A stretch of 64,000 nucleotides of DNA. It comes from Brevundimonas sp. LM2. GTDB taxonomy: Bacteria; Pseudomonadota; Alphaproteobacteria; Caulobacterales; Caulobacteraceae. A program made the position numbers and the translations under genes. The notes below the pieces were generated by a model. The model had not been told where the DNA came from. It was given only the letters and a program-made list of their open reading frames with translations, and did no database searches. Location of the stretch: NCBI RefSeq assembly GCF_002002865.1, contig NZ_CP019508.1, positions 2,336,501 to 2,400,500 on the forward strand. Reading direction: 5' to 3'. Positions 18,411-27,885 of the stretch are shown here, piece by piece. Numbering within the stretch: the stretch's first letter is position 1; every line of letters begins with the position of its first letter.

Positions 18411-19151
18411 TCAGATCATCGCCATGCCGCCGTTCACATGAAGCGTCTGGCCCGTCACGTAAGCCGCTTCGTCGGACGAAAGATAGACGGCGGCGGCCGC
18501 GATCTCGTCGCCCGTGCCCAGCCGGCCGGCCGGAATGTTGCGCAGGATGCCCTCGCGCTGCTGCTCGTTCAGCACGTCGGTCATGGGCGAGGTAATGAAG
18601 CCCGGCGCGATGCAGTTGACCGTGATCCCGCGCGACCCGACCTCCTGGGCCAGGGACTTGGAGAAGCCGATCATCCCGGCCTTGGACGCCGCATAGTTGG
18701 TCTGGCCGCCGTTGCCGGTGACCCCGACCACCGAGGTGACGCCGATGATCCGGCCCGAGCGACGCTTCATCATCCCCTTCATCGCGGCGCGCGACAGGCG
18801 GAAATAGCTCTCCAGGTTGACGGTGAGGACGGATTGGAAATCCTCGTCCTTCATCCGCAGCAGCAGGCCGTCCTTGGTGATCCCGGCATTGGCCACCAGG
18901 ATGTCCAGACCCGCCCCCGCGACCTCCTCCGCCACCCCGACCAGGGCATCGACCGAGGCCGGGTCCGACAGGTTGGCCGTGGCGAAATGGGCCCGGTCGC
19001 CTAGGTCCTTGGTCAGATCCGCCAGCACCGCCTCGCGCGTGCCGGACAGGACGACGGTGGCGCCTTGGGCATACAGGGCCCGGGCGATGGCCCCGCCGAT
19101 GCCGCCCGTGGCTCCGGTGACGAGGGCGGTCTTTCCGGTCAGATCGAACAT
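18411..19151 (-). CDS. fabG: 3-oxoacyl-ACP reductase
   Basis: FabG (246 residues) is the NADPH-dependent short-chain dehydrogenase that reduces beta-ketoacyl-ACP. The cofactor loop TGATGGIGGA lies at residues 12-21, NAG at 88-90, and the catalytic Ser140, Tyr153 and Lys157 (YAASK) are in place. The end (VTGQTLHVNGGMAMI) is typical of FabG and not of general SDRs. It lies ten bases after fabD and before the small membrane gene and acpP, the usual fab cluster order. Confidence 0.96.
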   Translation of the reverse strand: MFDLTGKTALVTGATGGIGGAIARALYAQGATVVLSGTREAVLADLTKDLGDRAHFATANLSDPASVDALVGVAEEVAGAGLDILVANAGITKDGLLLRMKDEDFQSVLTVNLESYFRLSRAAMKGMMKRRSGRIIGVTSVVGVTGNGGQTNYAASKAGMIGFSKSLAQEVGSRGITVNCIAPGFITSPMTDVLNEQQREGILRNIPAGRLGTGDEIAAAAVYLSSDEAAYVTGQTLHVNGGMAMI

Positions 19152-19161
19152 GAGTGTCTCC

Positions 19162-20112
19162 TTACTGGGCCAGCGACTTCGCGAAAGCCTCGATGTCCTC
19201 GGGCGTGTTCAGGGACAGGCTCTCGGCATCCGGCGCGATCCGTTTGGCCATGCCGGTCAGCACCTTGCCAGAGCCGATCTCGACGAAGCGGGTCACACCA
19301 CCCTCTCCCGCCATCCACATCATGCTCTCGCGCCAGCGCACGCGGCCCGTCACCTGGTCGACCAGCAGGCGGCGGATCGTGTCGGCGTCGGTCTCAGGCC
19401 GGGCGGTGACATTGGCGACCACCGAGACCGACGGCGCGTTCAGCTTGGCCGCCGCCAGGGCCGCGGCCATCTCGTCGGCGGCCGGCTGCATCAGCGGGCA
19501 GTGGAAGGGCGCCGAGACGTTGAGCGGGATGGCCCGCGCGCCCAATTCCTTGGCCTTCTCGATGGCACGATCCACGGCGGCCTTGTCGCCCGAGATGACG
19601 ACATTGCCGTTGTTGTTGTCGTTGGCCACGACGCAGACCCCGATTTCGGAGCCGGCGGCGGCGGCGGCTTCCGCCAGGGCCAGATCCGTCTTCGGCCCGA
19701 TCAGCGAGGCCATCGCCCCGTGGCCCACCGGAACGGCACGCTGCATGGCCTGACCGCGCAGCTTCAGCAGCCGGGCCGTGTCCGCGATCGACAGCGCCCC
19801 GGCGGCGGCCAGGGCCGAATATTCGCCCAGCGAATGGCCAGCGACGAAACCGGCGCGATCCACCCCGACGCCGAACTCCTTCTCCAGCACCCGCATCACC
19901 GCCAGCGACACGGCCATCAGGGCGGGCTGGGCATTCTCGGTCAGGGTCAGTTGATCCTCGGGTCCGTCGCGCATCAGGCCGGACAGATCCTGCCCCAGCG
20001 CCTGGTCGATCTCGGCGAACACCTCGCGCGCCGACCCGAAGGCCTCGGCCAGCGCCGCCCCCATGCCGACCGCCTGACTACCCTGTCCGGGGAAGAGAAG
20101 CGCGAGTGTCAT
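19162..20112 (-). CDS. fabD: Malonyl-CoA:ACP transacylase
   Basis: FabD (316 residues) loads malonyl groups onto AcpP. The nucleophile Ser94 lies in GHSLGEYSA, His204 in SAPFHCPLM, and the oxyanion segment is [12 protein letters not shown] at the N-terminus. The length is normal. It is the first gene of the fab group and diverges from rpsF, leaving a 245-base shared upstream region. Confidence 0.96.
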   Translation of the reverse strand: MTLALLFPGQGSQAVGMGAALAEAFGSAREVFAEIDQALGQDLSGLMRDGPEDQLTLTENAQPALMAVSLAVMRVLEKEFGVGVDRAGFVAGHSLGEYSALAAAGALSIADTARLLKLRGQAMQRAVPVGHGAMASLIGPKTDLALAEAAAAAGSEIGVCVVANDNNNGNVVISGDKAAVDRAIEKAKELGARAIPLNVSAPFHCPLMQPAADEMAAALAAAKLNAPSVSVVANVTARPETDADTIRRLLVDQVTGRVRWRESMMWMAGEGGVTRFVEIGSGKVLTGMAKRIAPDAESLSLNTPEDIEAFAKSLAQ

Positions 20113-20189
20113 GGCCGGTCCGTGATGATTGTCAGAAGCGCGGAGGGGTAAGCCGGTTGGCCAGCGCGGGCAAGCATGGCCCTTTGCGG

Positions 20190-20218
20190 TTGCCTCCCAC
20201 CCCCTTTTCCCCTATACG
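20190..20218 (+). promoter_or_regulatory. Promoter for rpsF-rpsR-rplI
   Basis: TTGCCT (20190-20195), a 17-base spacer and TATACG (20213-20218) make a good sigma-70-type promoter. Transcription would begin near 20225, leaving a leader of about 130 bases before rpsF. The leader contains several GC-rich complementary stretches and could hold a ribosomal-protein autoregulatory structure of the S6:S18 kind, but I cannot fold it with certainty. Confidence 0.6.
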
Positions 20219-20357
20219 CCCCCGCTTTCCAGGGCTTCGGTCCTGTCGCGGAACACCAAAGGGTTCGGGAAGTCATCCCGGCCGCCGCTGCAGGATCCAT
20301 CGTGGTGCGGACTTACCCGGTCCGTCTGCGCCGAGGCCCTCCAAGGGAGACTGCACT

Positions 20358-20741
20358 ATGGCTCTTTACGAGCACACGGTCATGTCGCGCCAGGATATCA
20401 GCGCGCAACAGGCCGAAGCCCTCAACGACACCATCAAGGACCTGATCGTGGCCGGCGGCGGTTCCGTCGCCAAGATCGAGTACTGGGGCCTGCGCAACCT
20501 GACCTATCGGGTCAAGAAGAACCGCAAGGCGCACTATTCCCTGCTGGCCATCGACTGCCCGCCGCCCGCCATGGCCGAAGTCGAGCGTCAGCTCGGCATC
20601 AACGAGGACGTGCTGCGCTGGCTGACCGTTCGCGTCGAGGAGCTCGACCTGGAGCTGTCGCCGCTGCTGGCCCGTCGTGAGCGCGAGCGTGAACGCGATC
20701 GCGAACGGACCCCTCGCGACGACGCCGAAGTGGCCGCGTAA
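20358..20741 (+). CDS. rpsF: 30S ribosomal protein S6
   Basis: S6 binds S18 in the platform of the small subunit. The 127-residue product starts [15 protein letters not shown], has the RNP-like core with [21 protein letters not shown], and ends with a basic and acidic Arg/Glu-rich tail (about 102-127) longer than in E. coli but common in alphaproteobacteria. I chose the ATG at 20358, preceded by AAGGGAG, over a far upstream frame without similarity. rpsR follows after 15 bases. Confidence 0.97.
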   Translation: MALYEHTVMSRQDISAQQAEALNDTIKDLIVAGGGSVAKIEYWGLRNLTYRVKKNRKAHYSLLAIDCPPPAMAEVERQLGINEDVLRWLTVRVEELDLELSPLLARRERERERDRERTPRDDAEVAA

Positions 20742-20756
20742 GGAGGATTTGAACCC

Positions 20757-21041
20757 ATGACCGATACCACCTCCAACGCCGCCTCCACCCCCGGCATGCC
20801 CGTCGGCGCCGGCTCCGGCCGTCGTCCGTTCAATCGTCGTCGCAAGGTCTGCCCGTTCTCGGGCGAAGGCGCGCCGAAGATCGACTACAAGGACGTCAAG
20901 CTGCTGCAGCGCTACATTTCCGAACGCGGCAAGATCGTGCCCTCGCGCATCACCGCCGTGTCCCAGATCAAGCAACGCGAACTGGCCAAGGCCATCAAGC
21001 GCGCCCGCTATCTGGCCCTCCTGCCCTATGTGGTGAAATAA
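20757..21041 (+). CDS. rpsR: 30S ribosomal protein S18
   Basis: S18 (94 residues) forms a heterodimer with S6. The N-terminal 20 residues are a Ser/Gly/Pro-rich extension; the core begins at [17 protein letters not shown] and contains [19 protein letters not shown] and the C-terminal basic helix ([14 protein letters not shown]). A good ribosome-binding sequence, AAGGAGG, stands just ahead of the ATG. rplI starts two bases after its stop. Confidence 0.97.
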   Translation: MTDTTSNAASTPGMPVGAGSGRRPFNRRRKVCPFSGEGAPKIDYKDVKLLQRYISERGKIVPSRITAVSQIKQRELAKAIKRARYLALLPYVVK

Positions 21042-21042
21042 G

Positions 21043-21627
21043 ATGAAGGTCGTTCTGCTCGAACGCGTCGAGAACCTCGGCGCCATCGGCGACGTCGTCA
21101 CCGTCAAGGATGGCTTCGCGCGCAACTTCCTGCTGCCCCGTGAAAAGGCGCTGCGGGCCACGTCCAAGAACCTCGAGAAGTTCGAACTCGACCGCGTCGC
21201 CATCGAGGCGCGCAACGAGAAGAACAAGGGCGAGAGCCAGAAGATCGCCGACAAGATCGACGGTCAGTCCTACGTCATGATCCGCCAGGCGGGCGAAACC
21301 GGACAGCTGTACGGTTCGGTCTCCGGCCGTGACGTCGCCGAGGCCGTCCAGGCCGACGGCGGCAAGGTCGAGCGTTCGCAGGTCGTGCTGAACACCGCGA
21401 TCAAGACCCTGGGTGTCCACGAAGTGCTGGTTCGCCTGCACGCCGAGGTCACCGCCACGGTCAAGATCAACATCGCGCGTTCGGCCGACGAAGCCGAGCG
21501 TCAGGCCAAGGGCGAGGACGTCATCAAGTCCGCCTACGACGAAGACCGCAATGCCGCCGCCGAACAGGCGCGCGACATGGTGGCCGGCGGCGCGGGCCAG
21601 CAGGACGGTCTCGGCTCCGAAGCCTGA
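21043..21627 (+). CDS. rplI: 50S ribosomal protein L9
   Basis: L9 (194 residues) has the N-terminal domain with MKVVLLERVENLGAIGDVV, the long connecting helix and a C-terminal domain with GQLYGSVSGRDVAEA. A 45-residue acidic/Ala/Gln-rich tail after the C-terminal domain makes it longer than E. coli L9 (149 residues), a normal alphaproteobacterial trait. It is the last gene of the S6-S18-L9 operon and is followed by a clear terminator. Confidence 0.97.
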   Translation: MKVVLLERVENLGAIGDVVTVKDGFARNFLLPREKALRATSKNLEKFELDRVAIEARNEKNKGESQKIADKIDGQSYVMIRQAGETGQLYGSVSGRDVAEAVQADGGKVERSQVVLNTAIKTLGVHEVLVRLHAEVTATVKINIARSADEAERQAKGEDVIKSAYDEDRNAAAEQARDMVAGGAGQQDGLGSEA

Positions 21628-21650
21628 TCACCGACCTGAGACTGCCGAAG

Positions 21651-21678
21651 GGGCGCGTCCGCAGGGCGCGCCCTTTTT
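21651..21678 (+). terminator. Rho-independent terminator after rplI
   Basis: GGGCGCG (21651-21657) pairs with CGCGCCC (21667-21673) around a nine-base loop and is followed directly by TTTTT (21674-21678). It ends the ribosomal protein operon. Confidence 0.85.
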
Positions 21679-21808
21679 GCTGGCCGTAACCCATAGTTTT
21701 TCTAAAGGACGCACCGAGAAATCATCGCCGCGCGTGGCGTTGAAGCCGCTGCGGCGGGGCGCGATATGCCGGGCCCGCCCCATGGGGGGCAGACTTGAGG
21801 CCATCCTG

Positions 21809-24220
21809 ATGATCCGACCCTCGACCGCGAACCGCGCCGCCCTGGCGGCCGCCGTCTCCGCGCTCGCACTGTCCACCGGTGCCGCTCACGCCCAGACCAG
21901 CCCCGCGACGGCCAATCAGGATGACCGGCTGGAGGAGATCGTCGTCACCGGCACGCGGGTGCAGCCCCGGTCGCGTCTCGACACCCTGGCCCCCGTCGAC
22001 GTCGTCTCGGCCGAGACCCTGCGCAATCGGGGCACGACCGAATTCGCGGCCGCCCTGGCCCAGTCCATTCCGTCCCTGACCTTCCAGCGCCCCTCGGCGA
22101 CCGACGGCACGGATGCGATCCGCCCGGCGACCCTGCGCGGCCTGTCCCCGGACCAGACCCTGGTGCTGGTCAACTCCACCCGCCGGCACGCTTCGGCCCT
22201 GGTCAACGTCAACGGCTCGGTCGGACGCGGGTCCGCCGCCGTCGATCTGAACACCATTCCGACCGCGGCCCTGTCCCAGGTCGAGGTGCTGCGCGACGGG
22301 GCCTCGGCTCAATACGGTTCGGACGCCATCGCCGGGGTGATCAATCTGCGGCTGCGCGAGGCCCGCGACGGGGGCGGGGCCAGCGTCACCTACGGCCAGT
22401 ATTTCACCAGCGTCGACACGGCCCGCGGCAGCCGCGACGAAGAGGACGGTCAGACCGTCACCGGGTCCCTCTGGCAGGGCTTCGCCCTGGGCGACGAAGG
22501 GTTCCTGACGGTGTCGGGCGAATACCTGCAGCGCGACCCGACCAATCGTTCCGACCTCGATCCGCGGGTCACGCCCAATGCCGTGACCGCCCGCCTCGGC
22601 GACCCCGAGGTCGATCAGTGGACGGTCTTCGCCAATGCCGGCCTGCCGCTGTCGGCGGGCTGGGAGGCCTATGGCTGGGCCGGCTATCAGGACCGCGAGA
22701 CGCAGGCCGCCGCCTTCCCGCGCCTGGCCAACAATGCGAACAACGTCCCGGCCATCTACCCGAACGGCTTCCTGCCGATCATCGGGGTGCACAGCACGGA
22801 TCTGTCGGGCGGCACGGGCGTGCGCGGCGACATCGGCGGCTGGAACGCGGACTTCAACCTGGTCTATGGCCGCAACGCGATCGAGTTCACCACCGAGAAC
22901 TCGCTGAACGCCACCTACGGCGCGGCGTCCCTGACCGATTTCGACTCCGGCGAGCTGATCTATGACCAGCTGGTCTTCGGCGCCGACTTCACCCGCCAGT
23001 TCGAGGTGGGCCTGTCGGGCCCGATCAATCTCGCCGCCGGGCTGGAGGCGCGCCGCGAAACCTATGAGATCACGCCGGGTCAGCCCGAAAGCTACAACCG
23101 CGGCCCGCTGGGATCGAACCCCGCCCTGGCCGGCGGGGCCCAGGGCTTCTTCGGCCTGCAGCCCTCGAATGCGGTGGACCAGGATCGCGAGGCCGTCGGC
23201 CTGTATGCGGACATCGAAATCCCCTTCACCGACAAGCTGACCGTCGAGGCCGCCCTGCGGGTAGAGGACTATTCCGACTTCGGCGACGCCCAGACCGGCA
23301 AGCTGTCGGCCCGGTATGATTTCACGCCCAGCGTCGCCCTGCGCGGCTCGCTTTCCACCGGCTTCCGTGCCCCCTCGCTTCAGCAGTCGTTCTTCACATC
23401 GACCTCGTCGGTGATCCAGAACGGTCAGGTGGTCGAGACCGGCACCTTCCCCGCCACCAGTCCCGTCGCCCAGGTCCTGGGCGCCCGCGCGCTGGAGCCC
23501 GAGACCTCGACCAACTATTCGATCGGCACGGTGCTCCGCTTCGGCGGGTTCGACCTGACCGTCGACGCCTATCAGATCGACATCCAGGATCAGATCGTCC
23601 TGTCCGAGCTGATCAACCGCAGCTTCAGCCCCCAGGTCGCCTCCCTGCTGGACCCCCAGGGCATCCAGGCCGCGCGCTTCTTCCTCAATGGGGTCGAGAC
23701 GTCGACTCAGGGGATCGACGTCGTCGGCCGCTATCGCTGGGCGACCGAGACCGCAGGCGATTTCGACTTCACCGTCGCGGCGAACTTCAACGACGTCGAG
23801 GTCAAGGCGGTGCCGACCTCCTCGTCCGTGCTGAGCCCCGTGCCGACCCTGTTCGCCCGCACGCGGGTCGAGACGATCCAGCAGGGCACGCCCGACACCA
23901 AGGTCACAGCCTCGGCCGACTGGACCCGCGATCGACTGGGCGGCACAATCCGCGCCACCTACTATGGCGATGTGACCCAGCCCGGCTCGACCGCCGCCGC
24001 CGACTATTCGACCGGGACCAACACCCTGATCGACGTGGAGGGCCGGTACCAGTTCACGGACCAGGCCGCCCTGGCCATCGGCGTCGACAACGTGTTCGAC
24101 GAATATCCGGACGCGACGCCCGCCGCCTTGAACAGCAACGGGGTTCTCGGCTTCCCCTACTATTCGCCCTACGGCTTCAACGGTCGCTATGGCTACGTCA
24201 GGCTGAGCTACGACTTCTAG
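21809..24220 (+). CDS. TonB-dependent outer-membrane receptor
   Basis: An 803-residue ligand-gated channel. The signal peptide ends near GAAHAQ; DRLEEIVVTGTR is a TonB-box-like start of the plug (about 40-160), which includes TLRGLSPDQTLVLVN and DGASAQYGSDAIAGVIN. The remainder is a 22-strand barrel ending in YGYVRLSYDF with terminal Phe. I chose the ATG at 21809 because GAGG stands eight bases upstream and the signal peptide follows directly. The substrate cannot be read from the sequence: no neighbouring TonB, siderophore or sugar genes are present. It is followed by a perfect hairpin. Confidence 0.92.
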   Translation: MIRPSTANRAALAAAVSALALSTGAAHAQTSPATANQDDRLEEIVVTGTRVQPRSRLDTLAPVDVVSAETLRNRGTTEFAAALAQSIPSLTFQRPSATDGTDAIRPATLRGLSPDQTLVLVNSTRRHASALVNVNGSVGRGSAAVDLNTIPTAALSQVEVLRDGASAQYGSDAIAGVINLRLREARDGGGASVTYGQYFTSVDTARGSRDEEDGQTVTGSLWQGFALGDEGFLTVSGEYLQRDPTNRSDLDPRVTPNAVTARLGDPEVDQWTVFANAGLPLSAGWEAYGWAGYQDRETQAAAFPRLANNANNVPAIYPNGFLPIIGVHSTDLSGGTGVRGDIGGWNADFNLVYGRNAIEFTTENSLNATYGAASLTDFDSGELIYDQLVFGADFTRQFEVGLSGPINLAAGLEARRETYEITPGQPESYNRGPLGSNPALAGGAQGFFGLQPSNAVDQDREAVGLYADIEIPFTDKLTVEAALRVEDYSDFGDAQTGKLSARYDFTPSVALRGSLSTGFRAPSLQQSFFTSTSSVIQNGQVVETGTFPATSPVAQVLGARALEPETSTNYSIGTVLRFGGFDLTVDAYQIDIQDQIVLSELINRSFSPQVASLLDPQGIQAARFFLNGVETSTQGIDVVGRYRWATETAGDFDFTVAANFNDVEVKAVPTSSSVLSPVPTLFARTRVETIQQGTPDTKVTASADWTRDRLGGTIRATYYGDVTQPGSTAAADYSTGTNTLIDVEGRYQFTDQAALAIGVDNVFDEYPDATPAALNSNGVLGFPYYSPYGFNGRYGYVRLSYDF

Positions 24221-24246
24221 TTCGGCGATGACCGAATAGACGCAGC

Positions 24247-24270
24247 GGCGCGGGGAGCGATCCCCGCGCC
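24247..24270 (+). terminator. Hairpin terminator after the TonB-dependent receptor
   Basis: A perfect ten-base stem (24247-24256 with 24261-24270) closed by a GCGA tetraloop, followed by a modestly T-rich stretch. It probably ends the receptor transcript. Confidence 0.65.
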
Positions 24271-24357
24271 GTCTTCGCGTTTGCCGACCTTGAACCGGCC
24301 ATGGGCGCTGAAGACGAACAGGGCGCGTGCGCCGCGCCTCTGCGATGCAGGGGCACC

Positions 24358-24372
24358 GTTCATCCATTGTTC
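24358..24372 (+). promoter_or_regulatory. LexA (SOS) box before a secreted protein gene
   Basis: GTTC-ATCCATT-GTTC is a perfect match to the alphaproteobacterial LexA operator GTTC-N7-GTTC. It lies 58 bases before the ATG of the 126-residue secreted protein. The last four spacer bases (CATT) are the same as in the uvrA box. A weak promoter-like pair (TTGGGCC at 24381, GCTAGGGT at 24398) follows. Confidence 0.6.
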
Positions 24373-24429
24373 AGCCAAGCTTGGGCCTGATCCGATTGCT
24401 AGGGTGCGCGGTGGCCTCGGAGAACTTGG

Positions 24430-24810
24430 ATGAAGAAACTCGCATCGACCCTGGTCGCCATGGGCATTCTGGTCACGGCCAGCCCCCTCGCCGCTCAAGC
24501 GCCCCGCACCCTCGACGGCTTCGTCGCCGAGGCCAACCGCATCCCCCTCAATGCGTCGGCGGCGTTCCGCCCCAGCGCACACCGCCTCAAGGGCGAGGTC
24601 GAGCGCGCGTTCCGTGCCGTTCGCGGCGATATCGACTCCGCCCGCGCCGCCGGACGAACGCCCCCGGCCTGCCCGCCCGAACGGATCAGCCTCAGTCCTG
24701 AGCAGTTGCTGGGCTTCCTCAACGCCATCCCGCAGGAGCGCCGTCAGCGGATGTCCGTACCCGACGGCATCCGCGCCTGGCTGGCCAGCCGCTATCCCTG
24801 CCCCGCCTGA
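24430..24810 (+). CDS. Small secreted protein with a Rap1a/Tai-like C-terminus
   Basis: A 126-residue protein with a signal peptide ending near SPLAAQA (about residue 24). The mature part is helical, contains CPPERISLSPEQLLGFL and ends WLASRYPCP, so it has two Cys likely to form a disulphide across the C-terminal half. That spacing (a Cys, a short helix, then a final YPC) resembles Rap1a/Tai immunity-like proteins, but similarity is too weak to assign immunity, and no toxin gene is adjacent. A perfect LexA box 58 bases upstream suggests DNA-damage induction. It is isolated, between the receptor terminator and dnaB. Confidence 0.6.
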   Translation: MKKLASTLVAMGILVTASPLAAQAPRTLDGFVAEANRIPLNASAAFRPSAHRLKGEVERAFRAVRGDIDSARAAGRTPPACPPERISLSPEQLLGFLNAIPQERRQRMSVPDGIRAWLASRYPCPA

Positions 24811-24972
24811 GCCGATCGGGACGGACACTCTGTCTTCGAGCCTGGCTGAAGCGTAGCCCGAACTGATCCGTCTAGGGATTTTCCAGCGGTCCACAGGTGG
24901 TCCAATTCGATCCCCGGCGACGGGCGCATCCAGGCATGTTGCGCAGCGCTGCCACGCGTATGCGTTAAGACG

Positions 24973-26460
<1,488 letters not shown>

Positions 26461-26471
26461 TGCGGAACCTT

Positions 26472-26652
26472 CCCTCTCCCCTTGCGGGAGAGGGAGATCG
26501 CGGACGGCGGCGGAGCCGGCGTCCTTGCGCGATCGGGTGAGGGGTGACTCACCCTGCCGGGGTTCAGACGGAGTCGCTCATCTGCGGCACCGAGAGTCAC
26601 CCCTCATCCGACTTCGCTTCGCTCAGCCACCTTCTCCCGCAAGGGGAGAAGG
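26472..26652. repeat. Composite inverted repeat, family A copy 1
   Basis: The ends are small hairpins of CTCCC-CTTGC-GGGAG type; moving inward, TGAGGGGTGACTC on the left is matched by GAGTCACCCCTCA on the right, so the whole 181-base unit is a large palindrome with an unrelated centre. It sits between the convergent dnaB and dksA stops and could serve as a two-way terminator. Two more copies lie at 46.8 and 48.3 kb. Confidence 0.85.
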
Positions 26653-26661
26653 AAACCGTAC

Positions 26662-27096
26662 TCAATCGTCCCTATGCACCCGCTCGCGGCGCTCGTGGCG
26701 TTCCTGGGCCTCGACCGACAGGGTCGCGGTGGGCCGGGCCTCGAGGCGGCCCAGGCCGATCGGCTCGCCGGTGTCCTCGCAATAGCCATAGGATCCGTCC
26801 TCGATCCGACGGATGGCGTCTTCGATCTTGGAGATCAGCTTGCGCTGTCGGTCCCGGGTCCGGAGCTCCAGCGCCCGATCCGATTCGGACGAGGCGCGAT
26901 CCACCAGGTCGGGGTGGTTCTCCGTCTCGGCCTTCAGATTGACGACCGTGCCCTTGGACTCGCGCAGGATGTCATCCCGCCAGGCCATCAGCTTGTGTTT
27001 GAAATAGGCGAGCTGCCGTTCATTCATGAACGGCTCATCGTCCGACGGCCGGTAGCCGGTCGGCTCGTCCGATGGAACAGAGGCCAATGCGGTCAT
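26662..27096 (-). CDS. dksA: DksA, RNA polymerase secondary-channel regulator (cysteine-poor form)
   Basis: DksA enters the RNA polymerase secondary channel and, with ppGpp, adjusts initiation at rRNA and biosynthetic promoters. The 144-residue product has the coiled coil (about 25-100) with the tip signature D63-x-x-D66-x-A68, and the globular end GYCEDTGEPIGLGRLEARPT. Of the four zinc Cys in E. coli DksA only Cys106 remains; the other positions are Thr109, Ser127 and Ala130, as in other alphaproteobacterial DksA. I chose the ATG at 27096; upstream residues in the same frame are not family-like. Confidence 0.92.
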   Translation of the reverse strand: MTALASVPSDEPTGYRPSDDEPFMNERQLAYFKHKLMAWRDDILRESKGTVVNLKAETENHPDLVDRASSESDRALELRTRDRQRKLISKIEDAIRRIEDGSYGYCEDTGEPIGLGRLEARPTATLSVEAQERHERRERVHRDD

Positions 27097-27276
27097 CGCA
27101 CTCACGCTCACAACAACGCCCCCCATGGCGCAAGACGGCCTATAGGCAGGGGCGAGAGTCGCGGCAACACCCATCGCGCGTCCGTGATCGCCGTAAAGCT
27201 CGCATCGCGTGTCGAGCGTGACAATTCTTCCTCACCCGACCGCCTAAAACGCGAATTCGGGCGGATTTTCCGGGGT

Positions 27277-27702
27277 TTATGCTGCAGTGCGGCGGACTTC
27301 GGCCTTGGCCAGCTCCACCGCCGCCCGCAGATCGATCTGCTGCAGGAGTCCGGTCAGGGTCTCGTCGGGATCGTCCGGACGCTCTTCGCGCAGGCCGCGC
27401 GCCATTCGTTCCAGCGCGCCCTCGCCGGCCTCTCCGGACAACAGGGCCAGCTTCAGCTCGTCCAGTCGGTCGAGCAGACCGGCGCCACGGCGTACGGCCC
27501 GCCGCCGCCGCTCGGTCGCGGTCTCGACGCCTTGCAGGGCCATCAAGGCCGAAACGTCGCTGACGCTGGAGGTCGATGAGACGGCCTGATTGGAGGCCGT
27601 GGACGGTGCCGCCTCGCCCTTCGAGACGGAAAAGCCGCCGCTGTCCCGGGCGACGCGCTGCCCGACGATGGGGCTGGAGCCCGAGGGGCCGTTGACCTTC
27701 AT
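27277..27702 (-). CDS. fliX: Flagellar assembly trans-acting regulator FliX
   Basis: FliX (141 residues) in Caulobacter couples completion of the early (class II) flagellar structure to activation of FlbD, the sigma-54 activator of class III genes. The start MKVNGPSGSSP, the Ser/Thr-rich linker and the helical C-terminal part (LDRLDELKLALLSGE through LLQQIDLRAAVELAKAEVRR) match the family. It is transcribed away from flgI, the same divergent arrangement as in Caulobacter. A TTAAC half-site (CtrA-like) lies at about 27757, too little to call an operator. Confidence 0.85.
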   Translation of the reverse strand: MKVNGPSGSSPIVGQRVARDSGGFSVSKGEAAPSTASNQAVSSTSSVSDVSALMALQGVETATERRRRAVRRGAGLLDRLDELKLALLSGEAGEGALERMARGLREERPDDPDETLTGLLQQIDLRAAVELAKAEVRRTAA

Positions 27703-27832
27703 GACTGGGGACTCCGACGCATGAGCGACCTTCGTCAGAGGAGCGTCACCGTTTAGTTAACGGCGCGGCAGGATTTGCCGGGAGGCCGGCCGTCACGACC
27801 GAGCCCGCACTGTAATCCTTGAACATTTCCTT

Positions 27833-27848
27833 CGGCATGATCTTCGCA
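27833..27848 (+). promoter_or_regulatory. Sigma-54 promoter for flgI-cheL-flbY
   Basis: CGGCAT...TCGCAT gives GG at 27834-27835 and GC at 27846-27847, separated by exactly ten bases, the invariant -24/-12 spacing of sigma-54 promoters. It lies about 40 bases before the flgI ATG. Class III basal-body genes in Caulobacter use sigma-54 with FlbD, so location and motif agree. Confidence 0.65.
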
Positions 27849-27885
27849 TCGAGACCTCCGAATACGACCGCCGAAAGACCGATCG

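Noticed and set aside
26462..26942. Small plus-strand frames in the dnaB-dksA gap and opposite dksA
   Set aside because: They read repeat DNA or the dksA antisense and lack ribosome-binding sites and similarity.
27750..27765. CtrA operator before fliX
   Set aside because: Only one TTAAC half-site is visible; the second half at the required spacing is missing.
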